Positions 21,001 through 28,600 of a stretch of DNA of 64,000 nt are shown here, piece by piece (the first letter of the stretch is position 1; the number at the start of each line of letters is the position of its first letter). Both the position numbers and the translations under genes were made by a program. Under the pieces are notes generated by a model. The model saw only the letters and a program-made list of their open reading frames with translations, was not told the DNA's origin and did no database searches. Source of the DNA: Stictocephala bisonia (lineage: Eukaryota > Arthropoda > Insecta > Hemiptera > Membracidae); the NCBI GenBank assembly GCA_035578905.1, contig JAQJVL010000278.1, positions 1,109,963 to 1,173,962 of the forward strand, given 5' to 3'.

Positions 21001-23988
21001 AAAATTTAATTTGTTATAACTACGTTTTTTAAATGTAACCGAAGGGATTAAGATGTTTTTCATTTTATTGAAAATTTACAATATTTACAATTTTAAAGGT
21101 AAAAATTGTATTTTTCACCTTTAAAATCATACATATTTTTACAATTTAAAAAATTAAAAACATCTTAATTCCTTCAGTTATTATTAAATTAAATATTAAA
21201 TTTGTACTTTGAACGGTTTTGTCTTAACGCTGATTTTAAATCAGCTAAATTCGCCACTTCAAAAGACCAAAAGCTCTAATGTAGTGGTTAAAAAAATGTT
21301 TATATATTTTTCCTGTCTCAAGTGAAGGTAGATTAACTAATTTTGATTACGAAATTGGGAAATAATTAGCTCACCGAAAACCGATTACACCAACTTAAAC
21401 ACTCTCGAGTTCGATGGAGCACCTCTGGATAACCTCTGAAACTCTTGTTACTGTCTCAATGATCAAAGGATTTTTAGTCTTTAAAACGGTTTTCTAAAAT
21501 TTTCCCATTTTTAACTCTGTGATAAACTGTAAAAAAAGAGATATTGGAATGTAAACCTTGAAGATTGCAATACTTCACCCCTAAACTGTAATTAGGGTTA
21601 AATAGTTTCTTTATTTGCTTACAAAATAATGGACTTTCCCAAGCCTCAAATTGCATCATTTTAATGAAGTAGGTATTGTTGTTTAGTTGGCTTTCATAAT
21701 AAGAAGTTCTTCATTCAATCTCAGCTTTCTCAACGGAAATAACTTGATTTTACCTTTACTGAATTCTTTATTTTCTGTTTATAAGATATACAGACAAATT
21801 TCCTTTAGAGTTCGCATCATTGTGAGATTGGCTGATTGTGCTGAAGACACTCCCCTCTACACCTCTCGACTAGCAGTGTTGCCAATAGTAACTGCAGTTC
21901 TACAGCTCCTCCGTTCAATGTGATTGTTTATTTTGGTTTCATTATTTATTCTTTAAGCAATCAAAAAGTAACCTATACAAACTAAAGTGGAGTATTGTTT
22001 TTACTTTATATATTTTTGTAATTATTTTTAAATTTATATTTTTTTTATTATTATAAAGTTTAATATGCTTGTAAAAGTTTGAAACTTTTTTTGATATTCT
22101 TTGTTTACTTCTCTTCTTCCTCCATTAACGAAATATTTCCAAAAAACAAAATTATTTATGCAGTTTGTTGCCACCAAACAAATTTGGAATATTTTGCTTG
22201 AAATGGGTCTAGAATTGGCTGTTTTTTCATGAAATATGCTTTTTATTCCGCGGAAATAACATATTTAACCGAAAAATGCGGAAAAAAATGTCACAACTTT
22301 TATTATTTTCGTCATATTTTGGTTAATTTAAATGGTATTTTAATCATCTTTTTTATTTTGATCTGTCTTTTTGCGCTGAATACAAATTTGACAACTATGT
22401 ATATTACAACTATTTCTCGAGATAATACAGAAAAACTATACTTTCGCAGCGATTCGCGCTAAGCGGCCATTAAGCGATCATTATATAGGGCTACAACAAC
22501 TATTAATCACAAACACCGAATTCACCTATATTCCCGCCGGAGTGACAGCCGGCAGGCCGTCACGGAGGTCACACACTGGAATTTAACGCAAATTACGAAT
22601 TTTTGTTGAGAATATAAGACAATTAAGATAAGTTAGGTTATGTCAGTAAAAAATACATATTACGGGCTGAAAAAAGTAATTTCACTACAAAACCAATTAT
22701 ATATTTGTGTTCAACATAAAAAAACACGAGAAATGAAAAAAGGGTTGTCGAAAAATAAAGATTTGGTAATTATGCACTTTCTTGCCACCTCTGAAAATAC
22801 GATTTCATGTTGAAAAGTTGTGAAATATGAGATTACATCTCTTTGAGAGTCTCCGATACGCAGAAAACTTGTTTTTTACAAAAAAATCTTAAAACTAGTT
22901 TTTTATGTGATAGAGTGAAAAAACAAATTTTTAAAAATTTTCATTTTTCGACAACTTTTTTTTATTTCTCATGTTTTTATGCTGAACACAAATATATAAC
23001 TGGTTTTGTAGATAAATTATTTTTTCAGCTTGAAAAATGCATTTTTTACTGACATAACCAAACATAACCTAACTGTCAATTTTCTCAATAAAAACTAGTT
23101 TTTTGCATTAAATTTGAGTGTTTAGCCTCCGTGACGACCTGCTGGCCGTCACTCTGGCGGTAATATAAGTGAATTCGGTTTTTGTGATTAATAGTTGTTG
23201 TATATAATGATCGCGTAATGGCCACTAATCGCCGCGATTGTAGTTTTTCCGTTATATCTCGAGAAATAGTTGTAGTAGGCCAAAGTAGTTTTCAAATTTG
23301 TACTCAGTGCAAAAAAATACATCAAAATAAAAAAAGGATGATTAAAATACCATTTAAATTGACGGAAACATGACAAAAATACTAAAAGTTCTGACATTGG
23401 CTTTTTGAATTTTTTGGTAAAATATGTTATTTCCGCAAAATAAAAAGCATATTTTGTGAAAATACAGCCAATTCTAGACCCATTTCAAGCAAAATGTTCC
23501 AAATTTGTTTGGTGGAAAGAAACTACATAAATACCAGATTTTTAAAAAAAGTTGGGTTTTTTTCATTGTCTGATAAAAAAGTAGTTTTTCGATTTTTCTG
23601 TAAAAAACAAGTTTTCCGCATATAAAATCAAGCTCCTCAAAATATATATACTCATATTTCACTACTTTTTCATTAAGAAATGGTATTTTCAGAGGTGACA
23701 AGAAAGTGCATAGTTACCAAAACTAATATACCAATTGATCGAGCAACTAATGACGTTTCCTTTGCTACCACAATCGTCTGGCTAACTTTTTAATTTGGTG
23801 CCATACTTTAACAACCATTTCCTGAAGCATTACAAAGCCGGTGCTATTACGCCCACTGCCATTTTGGTAGCACACTTTGCCAAATCGAGTTAAAAATATT
23901 GGCTAACCTTTCTTTTCAGCTTCTGGTACTTGGCCTGTAGCATCAGTTCTTCTTCAGTTAAATTCGTAGGGAAATGAAGATACACCAT
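1..23988 (-). CDS. Nelf-E: Negative elongation factor subunit E (NELF-E), six exons, 3' end off the window
   Basis: NELF-E is the RNA-recognition subunit of the nuclear NELF complex, which holds RNA polymerase II in promoter-proximal pausing by binding the nascent transcript. The join is 23988-23908, 20549-20256, 11955-11753, 10786-10732, 5090-4979 and 62-1, giving 269 residues with no stop. Residues 1-40 form a Lys/Leu-rich segment that includes TEEELMLQAKYQKLKRK. Residues 50-105 carry the family block with AKKLLKSGAITAI and GFKRPRGLERKL. The RRM spans about 158-230, with RNP2 around NTIFVHG (159-165) and RNP1 around NRGFVTF (193-199). The tail contains LARRQPIINPIND and SQKGSHKDKR, as in known NELF-E. 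The Arg-Asp repeat tract of vertebrate NELF-E is absent, as in flies. Length is near that of fly NELF-E, so only a short C-terminus is missing. The start has A at -3 and G at +4. Family comparison is from memory. Confidence 0.95.
178..1581. mobile_element. Fold-back MITE with ~600-bp inverted arms (TA target site)
   Basis: The element begins CAGTGTGGAAGAAAAGTC and ends in its reverse complement with a few changes. It is flanked by TA on both sides (176-177, 1582-1583), which fits a Tc1/mariner-superfamily nonautonomous element. The left arm (about 178-792) and right arm (about 1000-1581) are reverse complements over nearly their whole length with scattered substitutions. They leave a spacer of about 200 bp. 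No transposase reading frame was seen. Confidence 0.85.
2040..2250. repeat. Diverged ~121-bp tandem dimer
   Basis: Two copies of a block containing CAAGC(A/T)CTAACACTGGAG and GGCTCATGTC lie 121 bp apart (about 2093-2129 and 2214-2250), with related GCTTTAATCTAC segments. A hairpin at 2181-2220 lies within the second unit. The origin is unknown. Confidence 0.6.
2271..4613. mobile_element. hAT-type DNA transposon relic
   Basis: Terminal inverted repeats TAGGGGTGTGCGAGTG (2271-2286) and CACTCGCACACCCCTA (4598-4613) are perfect. Eight-base flanks CCTCAAAC (2263-2270) and CCTTAAAC (4614-4621) differ at one base. An 8-bp duplication with such ends is the hAT signature. Subterminal CTCGA-rich motifs recur near both ends (TACTCGAA forms). 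No intact transposase was recognised in the 2.3 kb, only short broken frames, so it is nonautonomous or heavily decayed. An (AT)n tract lies at about 3172-3196. Confidence 0.82.
4979..5090 (-). CDS. Nelf-E: Nelf-E exon 5 (residues 212-248, end of the RRM)
   Basis: The exon encodes LNGSIVSNIQLKVTLARR followed by QPIINPINDASSSTAWSSL. This is the last RRM strand and the conserved post-RRM stretch of NELF-E. The acceptor is aaatag and the donor is CTGG|gtaagt. One base carries over, and with exon 6 makes Ala249. Confidence 0.94.
5640..6552 (+). mobile_element. pogo/Tigger-like DNA transposon, internally deleted
   Basis: The ends are perfect inverted copies of a 21-bp repeat beginning CAGTGGACTCCCGATTATCG. 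They are flanked by the TA duplication (5638-5639, 6553-6554). Inside, an ATG at 6059 opens a 30-residue frame starting MDTKRKRVVLSIQTKLEIIG. This is the start of the CENP-B/pogo-type N-terminal DNA-binding domain, and it ends at TAA 6149-6151. The catalytic DDE region is missing, so the element cannot move itself. Confidence 0.88.
6059..6151 (+). pseudogene. Truncated pogo/Tigger transposase N-terminus
   Basis: Thirty codons of a CENP-B-type helix-turn-helix start (KRKRVVLSIQTKLEIIGKFE) stop at TAA. The full family protein is several hundred residues, so this is a remnant left by internal deletion. Confidence 0.75.
7207..7385 (+). mobile_element. tRNA-derived SINE (second family)
   Basis: A box-A-like GGGCTAAGGCGTTGG near 7217 and a box-B GGTTCGCTTCC near 7251 are spaced as in a tRNA. 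The non-tRNA body includes GGTCCCCAGGTTAAGTG, followed by a T-rich stretch. It differs from the SINE family found in MFSD14 introns. Confidence 0.6.
7690..8370 (-). mobile_element. Jockey-type LINE, 5'-truncated, RNase H and C-terminal fragment
   Basis: Read on the minus strand, a frame starting about 8340 gives a degraded RNase H motif (VGSRHSGLTGYEEADLTKMG). The frame at 8225-7854 gives LVTVMNRTDIRLVIAYITGH, then a C-terminal zinc-knuckle-like CRFCGEALESVEHLL. This order is the C-terminus of Jockey-clade LINEs. The 5' junction carries a small fold-back at 8320-8370. The upstream reverse transcriptase is absent. Confidence 0.8.
9150..9420. other. Unexplained less AT-rich segment in Nelf-E intron 4
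   Basis: Base composition is clearly less AT-rich than the flanks. An 87-codon plus-strand frame runs from ATG 9141 to 9404, preceded by tttacag at about 9147-9153. Its translation (for example GVYVNTSRNGLFGLF) matches no family I know. The minus strand also has a short open stretch here. It could be an old repeat or a lost exon. Confidence 0.3.
10732..10786 (-). CDS. Nelf-E: Nelf-E exon 4 (residues 193-211, RNP1 of the RRM)
   Basis: This 55-nt exon encodes RGFVTFDKTEAADTAIAE, the RNP1 strand and following helix of the RRM. Its splice sites are tttttag and GAG|gtaagt. The first base completes Asn193 and the exon ends in phase 0, joining directly to LNGS in exon 5 as in other NELF-E RRMs. Confidence 0.95.
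10787..11752 (-). other. Nelf-E intron 3 (966 bp)
   Basis: AT-rich GT-AG intron. No repeat or gene was seen beyond short duplications such as GTTTGTACTAAGAGT near 11600. Confidence 0.85.
11753..11955 (-). CDS. Nelf-E: Nelf-E exon 3 (residues 126-192, first half of the RRM)
   Basis: The exon begins DLYESFVSARD after a tttag acceptor. After a charged linker it enters the RRM at GNTIFVHGSKITEDFLRK, continuing with CGNIVNISMEIEK. NTIFVHG is the RNP2 strand. The donor AAAAA|gtaagt leaves two bases, which exon 4 completes to Asn193. Confidence 0.95.
12257..13008 (+). mobile_element. mariner-type transposon, deletion derivative with snap-back 3' end
   Basis: The termini CGAGGGCTGTCCAGAAAG and its inverse are flanked by TA (12255-12256, 13009-13010). 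From 12373 the plus strand encodes decayed mariner transposase N-terminal sequence, with MSAAIKIPAKHEVLSVIIFF and later RKFCARWVPTILSENHKTRM. It carries internal stops and lacks the catalytic DDD region. The right arm (about 12836-13008) is an inverted copy of the left arm (about 12257-12465), so the element folds back on itself. Confidence 0.85.
13164..13469. repeat. 34-bp minisatellite, nine copies
   Basis: Nine head-to-tail copies of a 34-bp unit beginning ATTCTGGGCTCTTCCCCACT lie without spacers, and only a few single-base differences are seen. The open frame across it on the minus strand is a by-product of repetition. Confidence 0.95.
15042..15326 (+). other. Unrecognised acidic ORF next to the copia relic
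   Basis: Ninety-four codons begin MYCIDVDGIFEDSLTDFSSG and continue acidic and Ser/Thr-rich, then NPVYVPNYSHEPKWIS. It is not the copia gag, which starts just after in another register. The acidic start followed by a W-x-S-x-x-P stretch loosely recalls transposase N-termini such as piggyBac. That is a guess; it may equally be the end of an unrelated element. Confidence 0.3.
15330..18930 (+). mobile_element. Ty1/copia-type LTR retrotransposon, decayed
   Basis: Pieces of a copia polyprotein run in order on the plus strand, broken by many stops. Gag: MALPVSFNHFVS, about 15514. A zinc knuckle CGKPGHVKFNC lies at about 15820, with a second copy, CPY-stop-NKVGHVKKDC, at about 15900. Integrase: HVKKVLNICNEQFN, ACVLGKQPRTSFKKS, then DCGTEFVN, about 16340-16800. 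Reverse transcriptase: RFDYSDIY, MNVKGAFLHGDI, LYVDDLLIV, about 17620-17990. RNase H: YVDADWAGH, STEDEYVALSTA, RPKHVDVRYHFIKEKV, about 18470-18800. Frames must be shifted several times, so it is dead. I could not identify paired LTRs; the outer limits are those of recognisable coding. Confidence 0.9.
15456..15685 (+). repeat. 121-bp tandem duplication inside the copia gag
   Basis: The block starting AAAATTGACAAATAAAG at 15456 recurs at 15577 and runs through the MALPVSFNHF coding stretch to the GTCTCAGTT segment. Only a few bases differ between copies. The gag core is therefore present twice. Confidence 0.88.
19860..20110 (-). mobile_element. LINE reverse transcriptase fragment
   Basis: The minus strand from about 20070 reads SPNFRPVSILSALFKQL. 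This is the N-x-R-P-[IV]-S-[IV]-L motif at the N-terminal side of LINE reverse transcriptase. The remainder is decayed. Limits are approximate. Confidence 0.6.
20256..20549 (-). CDS. Nelf-E: Nelf-E exon 2 (residues 28-125)
   Basis: This is the largest Nelf-E exon, 98 whole codons between a tttcag acceptor and AAT|gtgagt. It continues the basic helix (KKALQALK) and carries AKEVAKKLLKSGAITAI, GFKRPRGLERKLSG and YQPF. These are the conserved NELF-E blocks between the N-terminal helix and the RRM. Reading past the donor gives only V-S-stop. Confidence 0.95.
20845..21365. mobile_element. AT-rich inverted-repeat element, ~215-bp arms
   Basis: The left arm (about 20845-21060) contains TTTTGTAATCAAAATTAG, CTTGAGACA and GACAAAAC. 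The right arm (about 21150-21365) is its reverse complement with moderate divergence. The spacer is about 90 bp. Termini and target duplication could not be fixed, and no coding was seen. Confidence 0.7.
22140..23720. mobile_element. Composite fold-back element with GC-rich inner arms
   Basis: A left arm (about 22165-22580), running outward-in from CACCAAACAAATTTGG to GTCACGGAGG, is mirrored by a right arm (about 23125-23520). The inner ends of the arms are unusually GC-rich (CCGCCGGAGTGACAGCCGG at about 22536). The central part (about 22766-22960) resembles the reverse complement of the outer right flank (about 23560-23715), sharing TATGCACTTTCTTG and CACCTCTGAAAATAC. The structure is therefore more complex than a single hairpin. 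No transposase was recognised. Confidence 0.7.
23908..23988 (-). CDS. Nelf-E: Nelf-E exon 1 (start codon, residues 1-27)
   Basis: The ATG at 23988-23986 sits in a strong start context. The exon encodes the N-terminal acidic then lysine-rich helix, with TNLTEEELMLQAKYQKLKRK matching the NELF-E amino terminus. The donor reads AAG|gttagc, with T at +3, so it is weaker than consensus. It ends in phase 0. Confidence 0.93.
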
Positions 23989-24365
23989 TTTCAACACCAG
24001 TATGCTAATGATTATCTCTTTTACACAGATAAGATTATAACACTAATATAAACTAATAAAAACCAACAAAAGCTAGAACAAGAATTCCCTAAACCTTGCT
24101 TCACTAATTCAAATATACCAGTTTATGGCTTGTGCATGTGGTTGTAATTATGCGATTGTTTTGTATTGTGCTGAATTAATTTGTGATGTGATGAGATGAA
24201 GAGTTCGGTCGATCAGGTATGTAGTTTACTAAAACAAAATGTTTAAAAATGTAGCGGCGTTATGTTGTTGTTATTATGACTGCAAAAGCAAATAGGTTAC
24301 ACAAACAAAACTCTATAACAGCTGGAGCAAGTAAAAGAGTTTGGTGGCTATTTTTCTAGAATAAT

Positions 24366-24873
24366 AATTGAAGTTATACTTCTTTGCGCCCGTTAGACAC
24401 TTTGGGATGGGATGTTGGTCGAGGAACCGCGTCACGCTGAAAAGTAAGAACAAATTTTTAAGAACTATCGATTAATCGATTGTTAATCGAAGAAATTTAA
24501 TCGAAGAAATTACTGATAATGATAATATAGGTGTATAATATAATAATGAAGTCACGTATAATATATTGAAGATAAATATATTGAATAATATTGAAAAATG
24601 TCTTATATTTCATTTATATATCCTGTCTGTTTGTGTGCGTGAGTGGGTGTATGAGAATGGCCAAAGAAGTATAACTTCCACCGTGTGGTCCGACGCACAC
24701 CCAATTTTTTAATAATAGAATTATTATTAATTATTTATAATAATTATATAATAAAAAAAATAATAAAAAATCTAAATAATAGAAAACTGAAGATGGCCTA
24801 AGAGCCGAAACCGGTAATATATTTTTATAAAAATGAATAAAAGGGTACTTTATTATATTTATCATTTAATTTA
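24366..24873 (+). mobile_element. 508-bp nonautonomous retroinsertion with 14-bp target duplication
   Basis: The segment is flanked by TTTTCTAGAATAAT at 24352-24365 and 24874-24887, a typical retroposition duplication. Near its left end GAAGTTATACTTCTTTG (24370-24386) is matched inversely at 24661-24677. Near its right end lies CTGAAGATGGCC then GAGCCGAAACCGGTA (about 24787-24816), resembling the conserved core of the hammerhead motifs known from Penelope-like elements. It ends in an AT-rich tail. No coding was seen. Assignment to Penelope-like elements is tentative. Confidence 0.65.
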
Positions 24874-24981
24874 TTTTCTAGAATAATTTTATATTTCTAT
24901 TTTTAGGACAGCTGAAAAGTGTAGGCAAACATATCAAAGATTTATTTCCGTTAGATGTTGTCATAGACTTTCTATTAATAC

Positions 24982-25005
24982 CATAGACCTTCTAGAAGGT
25001 CTATG
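24982..25005. repeat. Perfect 24-bp palindrome
   Basis: CATAGACCTTCT is followed at once by its exact reverse complement. It shares the arm CATAGACCTTCTA with the second palindrome 260 bp downstream. Confidence 0.95.
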
Positions 25006-25260
25006 TTAATATGATATGATATTACCCTTGATTATCTGTATATAAAATAAATTGATCACTCTGTGCCGGTCACACTGTGTGATTAATAACCGGTCTATTC
25101 AGTAAAAATTATAGATGGCTGGTAAATTCAGTACAAGATAAACAAGACAATATTTGATCAATTTTCTCAACATAATTAAATTGTGTGTGAACAATCATAT
25201 ATACATATATATATAGGGAACAGCATGACTATAACTATAACTGTAAGGTAGGATGCTACT

Positions 25261-25304
25261 AGCATAGACCTTCTATTATAATAGTATAATAGAAGGTCTA
25301 TGCT
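25261..25304. repeat. Perfect hairpin, 20-bp arms, 4-nt loop
   Basis: AGCATAGACCTTCTATTATA and its exact reverse complement flank the loop ATAG. Both palindromes are followed by related TRATATGAT sequence, so they are probably ends or copies of one small element. Confidence 0.95.
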
Positions 25305-25521
25305 GATATGATCGTAAAGCCAGTTAGTACCCCAACTACTTTTCATAATACTGTCTTCAGACAGTTTTAATCATGCTGCATTTGTGATTTGCTAATGCTG
25401 GCTGACTGCTGTTATACGTTCCGTCTGTCTTGTCAGTTAAGTGTTGTGTATCGTGTTGCGTCTGCAGTGCTGAACAACTAAGTTGAGAGAATACCTTGTG
25501 TCCATTTACATTTCGTTTGAA

Positions 25522-25587
25522 ATGTATCTACAGTCTTTATTTATTATGCCGAACTATTTAAGCATATTTAGGATATATTGTGGGTAA
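25522..25587 (+). promoter_or_regulatory. Candidate upstream ORF in the MFSD14 leader
   Basis: ATG at 25522 opens 21 codons (start MYLQSLFIMPNYLSIFRIYC) and stops at TAA 25585-25587. That is 17 nt before the MFSD14 start codon and in a different frame. If the transcript begins near 25435, this would lie in the 5' leader and could dampen translation. The leader extent is inferred. Confidence 0.4.
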
Positions 25588-25604
25588 CTAATTATTTTTA
25601 TAAC

Positions 25605-25685
25605 ATGCCGACTAAAACCCCAAAAAAAGTTGTTGGCATGATCATTAGGAGTAGGAAACCTATTCTAAAGGACAGTGTTATGACG
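25605..25685 (+). CDS. MFSD14: MFSD14 exon 1 (residues 1-27)
   Basis: Encodes a basic cytoplasmic N-terminus starting MPTKTPKKVVGMIIRSRK, with ILKD aligning to IIKD of mammalian MFSD14A. The donor ACG|gtgagt is strong, and the exon ends in phase 0. This is the least conserved exon, so the start rests on frame, context and basic composition. Confidence 0.85.
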
Positions 25686-28600
25686 GTGAGTAAGAAAATC
25701 CTTTGTTACATTATCTGAGTTAATGTAGTCCTATCTGTTAATTAAGATAAGCATAAGAAAAGTTTTTGAATTCCATATTTGATCTATTATTTTTAGTTTT
25801 GTCAATGTAATTGTTAATTACATTAACATTTACTAATTATTTGTGGTCTATAGATGTAAACAAAATTCTAATTCTCTTATAACGTTAATGGGTCTACGTT
25901 TAGCATATTGTAATGTTTATAGAAACTACAATAACATAAATATACATTATGTTTATTAGTTTTACACTGTACTTGTTCATAGATAAAACATAGAACACTG
26001 AGGCATAGGTTAATTTTCTTCACTGTTATTCACAAATTATCCTGTGTATGCATCTCTGTAAAATGACATGAAGTAACCATGAACAGACAGACAAAGGTAA
26101 GAGTTAAGACAGTCTAATAAGTTTATTCATAGTATTTTGCAATTTTTATTTTATTTATGCAGTAAAACTCCATGAAGGAAGAAGCTAAGCAACATTAACT
26201 CATTATTTTGTTCTTTCTTTCTCTCTAGTGTTGTTTCATTCTTTAACTAAACTCTTGCTTTCTTTCAATAGACCATTTGGGCCTGCATTCTTCGGTTTCT
26301 TTGGCTCTGATTCAACATTATACATGTGTATTTGATTTTTGAATGTATCTCTGTCTCTAGGATTTATTCTTGTTTTATGTTTGTTTTTTGATGGTCATGT
26401 TTTGTTTGTCTTACCCAGTTGGTTGTGCTTTTTAGTATTACTGCTATGTTGTGAATCTGTTTCATCAGTCGTGTTGCTGGTAGTCATTGTATATACCTGT
26501 AGAATTTTGCCCTTATTTTCCTTATGTCTGTTTCAATATTTTAGAGTTTATTGGTTGTTTTTTCGTTTGCATCCTGTATCATTCCTCTGTTTTTCTCGAG
26601 CCCAGCTTAAATGATTTGACTTTCTTCTTTTTTCAATACCTCTACCTTTCCTTTCATGTTAAGTGCTAGTTTCACTTGCATATAGTGCCATTGCTTTTAT
26701 TATTGTCTTGTAGTGTTGGATTTTTGTATTGATCGATATTGATTTCTGCTGTAAATGTTTTGGGTTAATGCTAGTGCTCTTTTGACTTTCGTATTATCGC
26801 TTTTTGTGCTTGCTTTTCCAGTCCTGTCTATTCGGTTTCATATAGGTAGGCTACGGTACTTAAAATGATCAACTCTATTTTTCTATATTTTAGTTTAATT
26901 TGTTTGTTTGTTTTTGTTACTAAAAATTCTGTTTTTCAAAGGAAATTCGCAGTTCTACTTTCTGTGCACATTCTTTTTAGCGTTTCTATTCGTTCGATCC
27001 CTTCGCTTGAGTTTGGTGTTACAATTGCTAGGTCATCAGCAAAGGCTAGGTATGGTATGTGAACTACTTTGTTTCCTCTTTTTAGGTGTGTCGGATTCCA
27101 CTTTGATTTGTTCTTCAGTTCTTTCTCCCATTCTCTCATCACTTTACCCTGCATACATAAGCAGGATTTAATAAAAGCAATACAAAAATTAAAGTCTAAA
27201 TATAAGGGCCCAATTTGTTTTCACAGTATCTTTTCAAGGGGTGTTCTGATTTATTTATCAAACATTTAAAACATTTTTATACAATTTGAGTTTAGAATCA
27301 AACATTTTTCCTGACAAATGGAAATGTACTAAAGTAGTTCCAATTTTCAAAAATGGTAAAAAATCACCAATTATTAACTATAGACCAGTAGCAGTTTTGT
27401 CAGTTCCTGCCACGATTTTTGAGATGGTCATTCATAAATATTTATTTAATCATTTAAAGAAAGACATCACCGTTGATCAACATGGATTTTTTTCCTGGGA
27501 GATCAGTTAGACAAATATTGAAATTTAAAATTTATGTTTCCCCTAGCCTGGACTCCGGGATGCAGACAGATGCTTATTTCTCGAACTGGCTAAAGCATTT
27601 GATAAAGTTGATCATTCAGTTCTGTTGAATAAACTTCATGTTTACGGAACCTAAAAAATTGTGACATTTTTTAAAGTCATACATTGTAAATCGAAAACAA
27701 TTTGTTTTTATTTAGGGGTTTATTCTTCAATATTTATTGTTCAATCCGGAGTGCCTCAGGGCTCAAACTTAGGGCTTGAAATTAAAAAAATATTGAAATT
27801 TTAAAATAAATCCCACGTTAATTGTTTATGGCGTCATAGAGATGAATAATGAATAATAATATGAACTGCTTCAGTATAATTGGTTTAACAACTGTATTGA
27901 AGCATGTAAATTGAATAAATACAATATTAAACAGTAGGCTACGTGAAAATCTGTCTCCTTGTCTCACCCTGGTGTTTATTTCAAATGCATTTAAGATTTC
28001 ACCTTAGATTGTGTATCTGTTAGAGTTTGTTCTTCTTGTTTTGTCGTCCAGTCCATATTCCTCTTGCGAGTTGAAGAGTCTGTCGATGGAGTCTTAAGCG
28101 TTTTTAAAGTTGACGAATATGCATGAAGTGGTTGTGTTCCTTGTGTTTTAATTACAACATTTATTGATTAGGTATTAAACCAAAAATAATATTCTGTAAT
28201 TAATATTAATATTTTTATAAAATCAGTATTTTAGCCTACTGAACAAACAAATGACCAAGAGAAATGTTGGTAGGCCTATACATGAGTCATGTGTTTAAAA
28301 TAAATCAGGTATAAAGTAAGTATTGCTCATTCTTGTGTCAGAGTTAGCTGCATCTGCACCATAAAATCAATATCTTAAAATTTGAGAGTGTAACAAGAAA
28401 ATATATGATAAGACAAGCCACATATTTTGGACTTGCCAATACATAGAGATACAAGTTGTTGCTCTGCTTAGTGATGAGTTCTCCGACACTAGCCTGGTCT
28501 TAGTTATGTTTATTTAGAAATAGTTGCTTTTAGTTGCATGCTGTGCAATTTTTTCAAACAAAACTGGGTTTTAATAAACAAATATTTTAGGCCTATTTAT

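Larger units (their letters stand above)
20550..23907 (-). other. Nelf-E intron 1 (3.4 kb)
   Basis: Contains two inverted-repeat elements, 20845-21365 and 22140-23720. The stretches 20550-20840, 21370-22130 and 23730-23900 show no recognisable gene. Confidence 0.82.
23989..25604. promoter_or_regulatory. Divergent intergenic region between Nelf-E and MFSD14
   Basis: The two start codons face away from each other 1616 bp apart, so both promoters should lie here unless upstream noncoding exons exist. A TCAGT initiator-like sequence lies at 25433-25437 on the plus strand, 170 bp before the MFSD14 start codon. No TATA box was identified. The region also holds a 508-bp retroinsertion and two palindromes. 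Promoter positions are inferred. Confidence 0.6.

Noticed and set aside
22229..23701. Several 60-77-codon ORFs in the fold-back element
   Set aside because: They are Phe/Leu-rich products of AT-rich DNA, mirrored between arms; no conserved protein.
26339..27062. Plus-strand hydrophobic ORFs suggestive of membrane proteins
   Set aside because: They are antisense to the minus-strand LINE C-terminal region.
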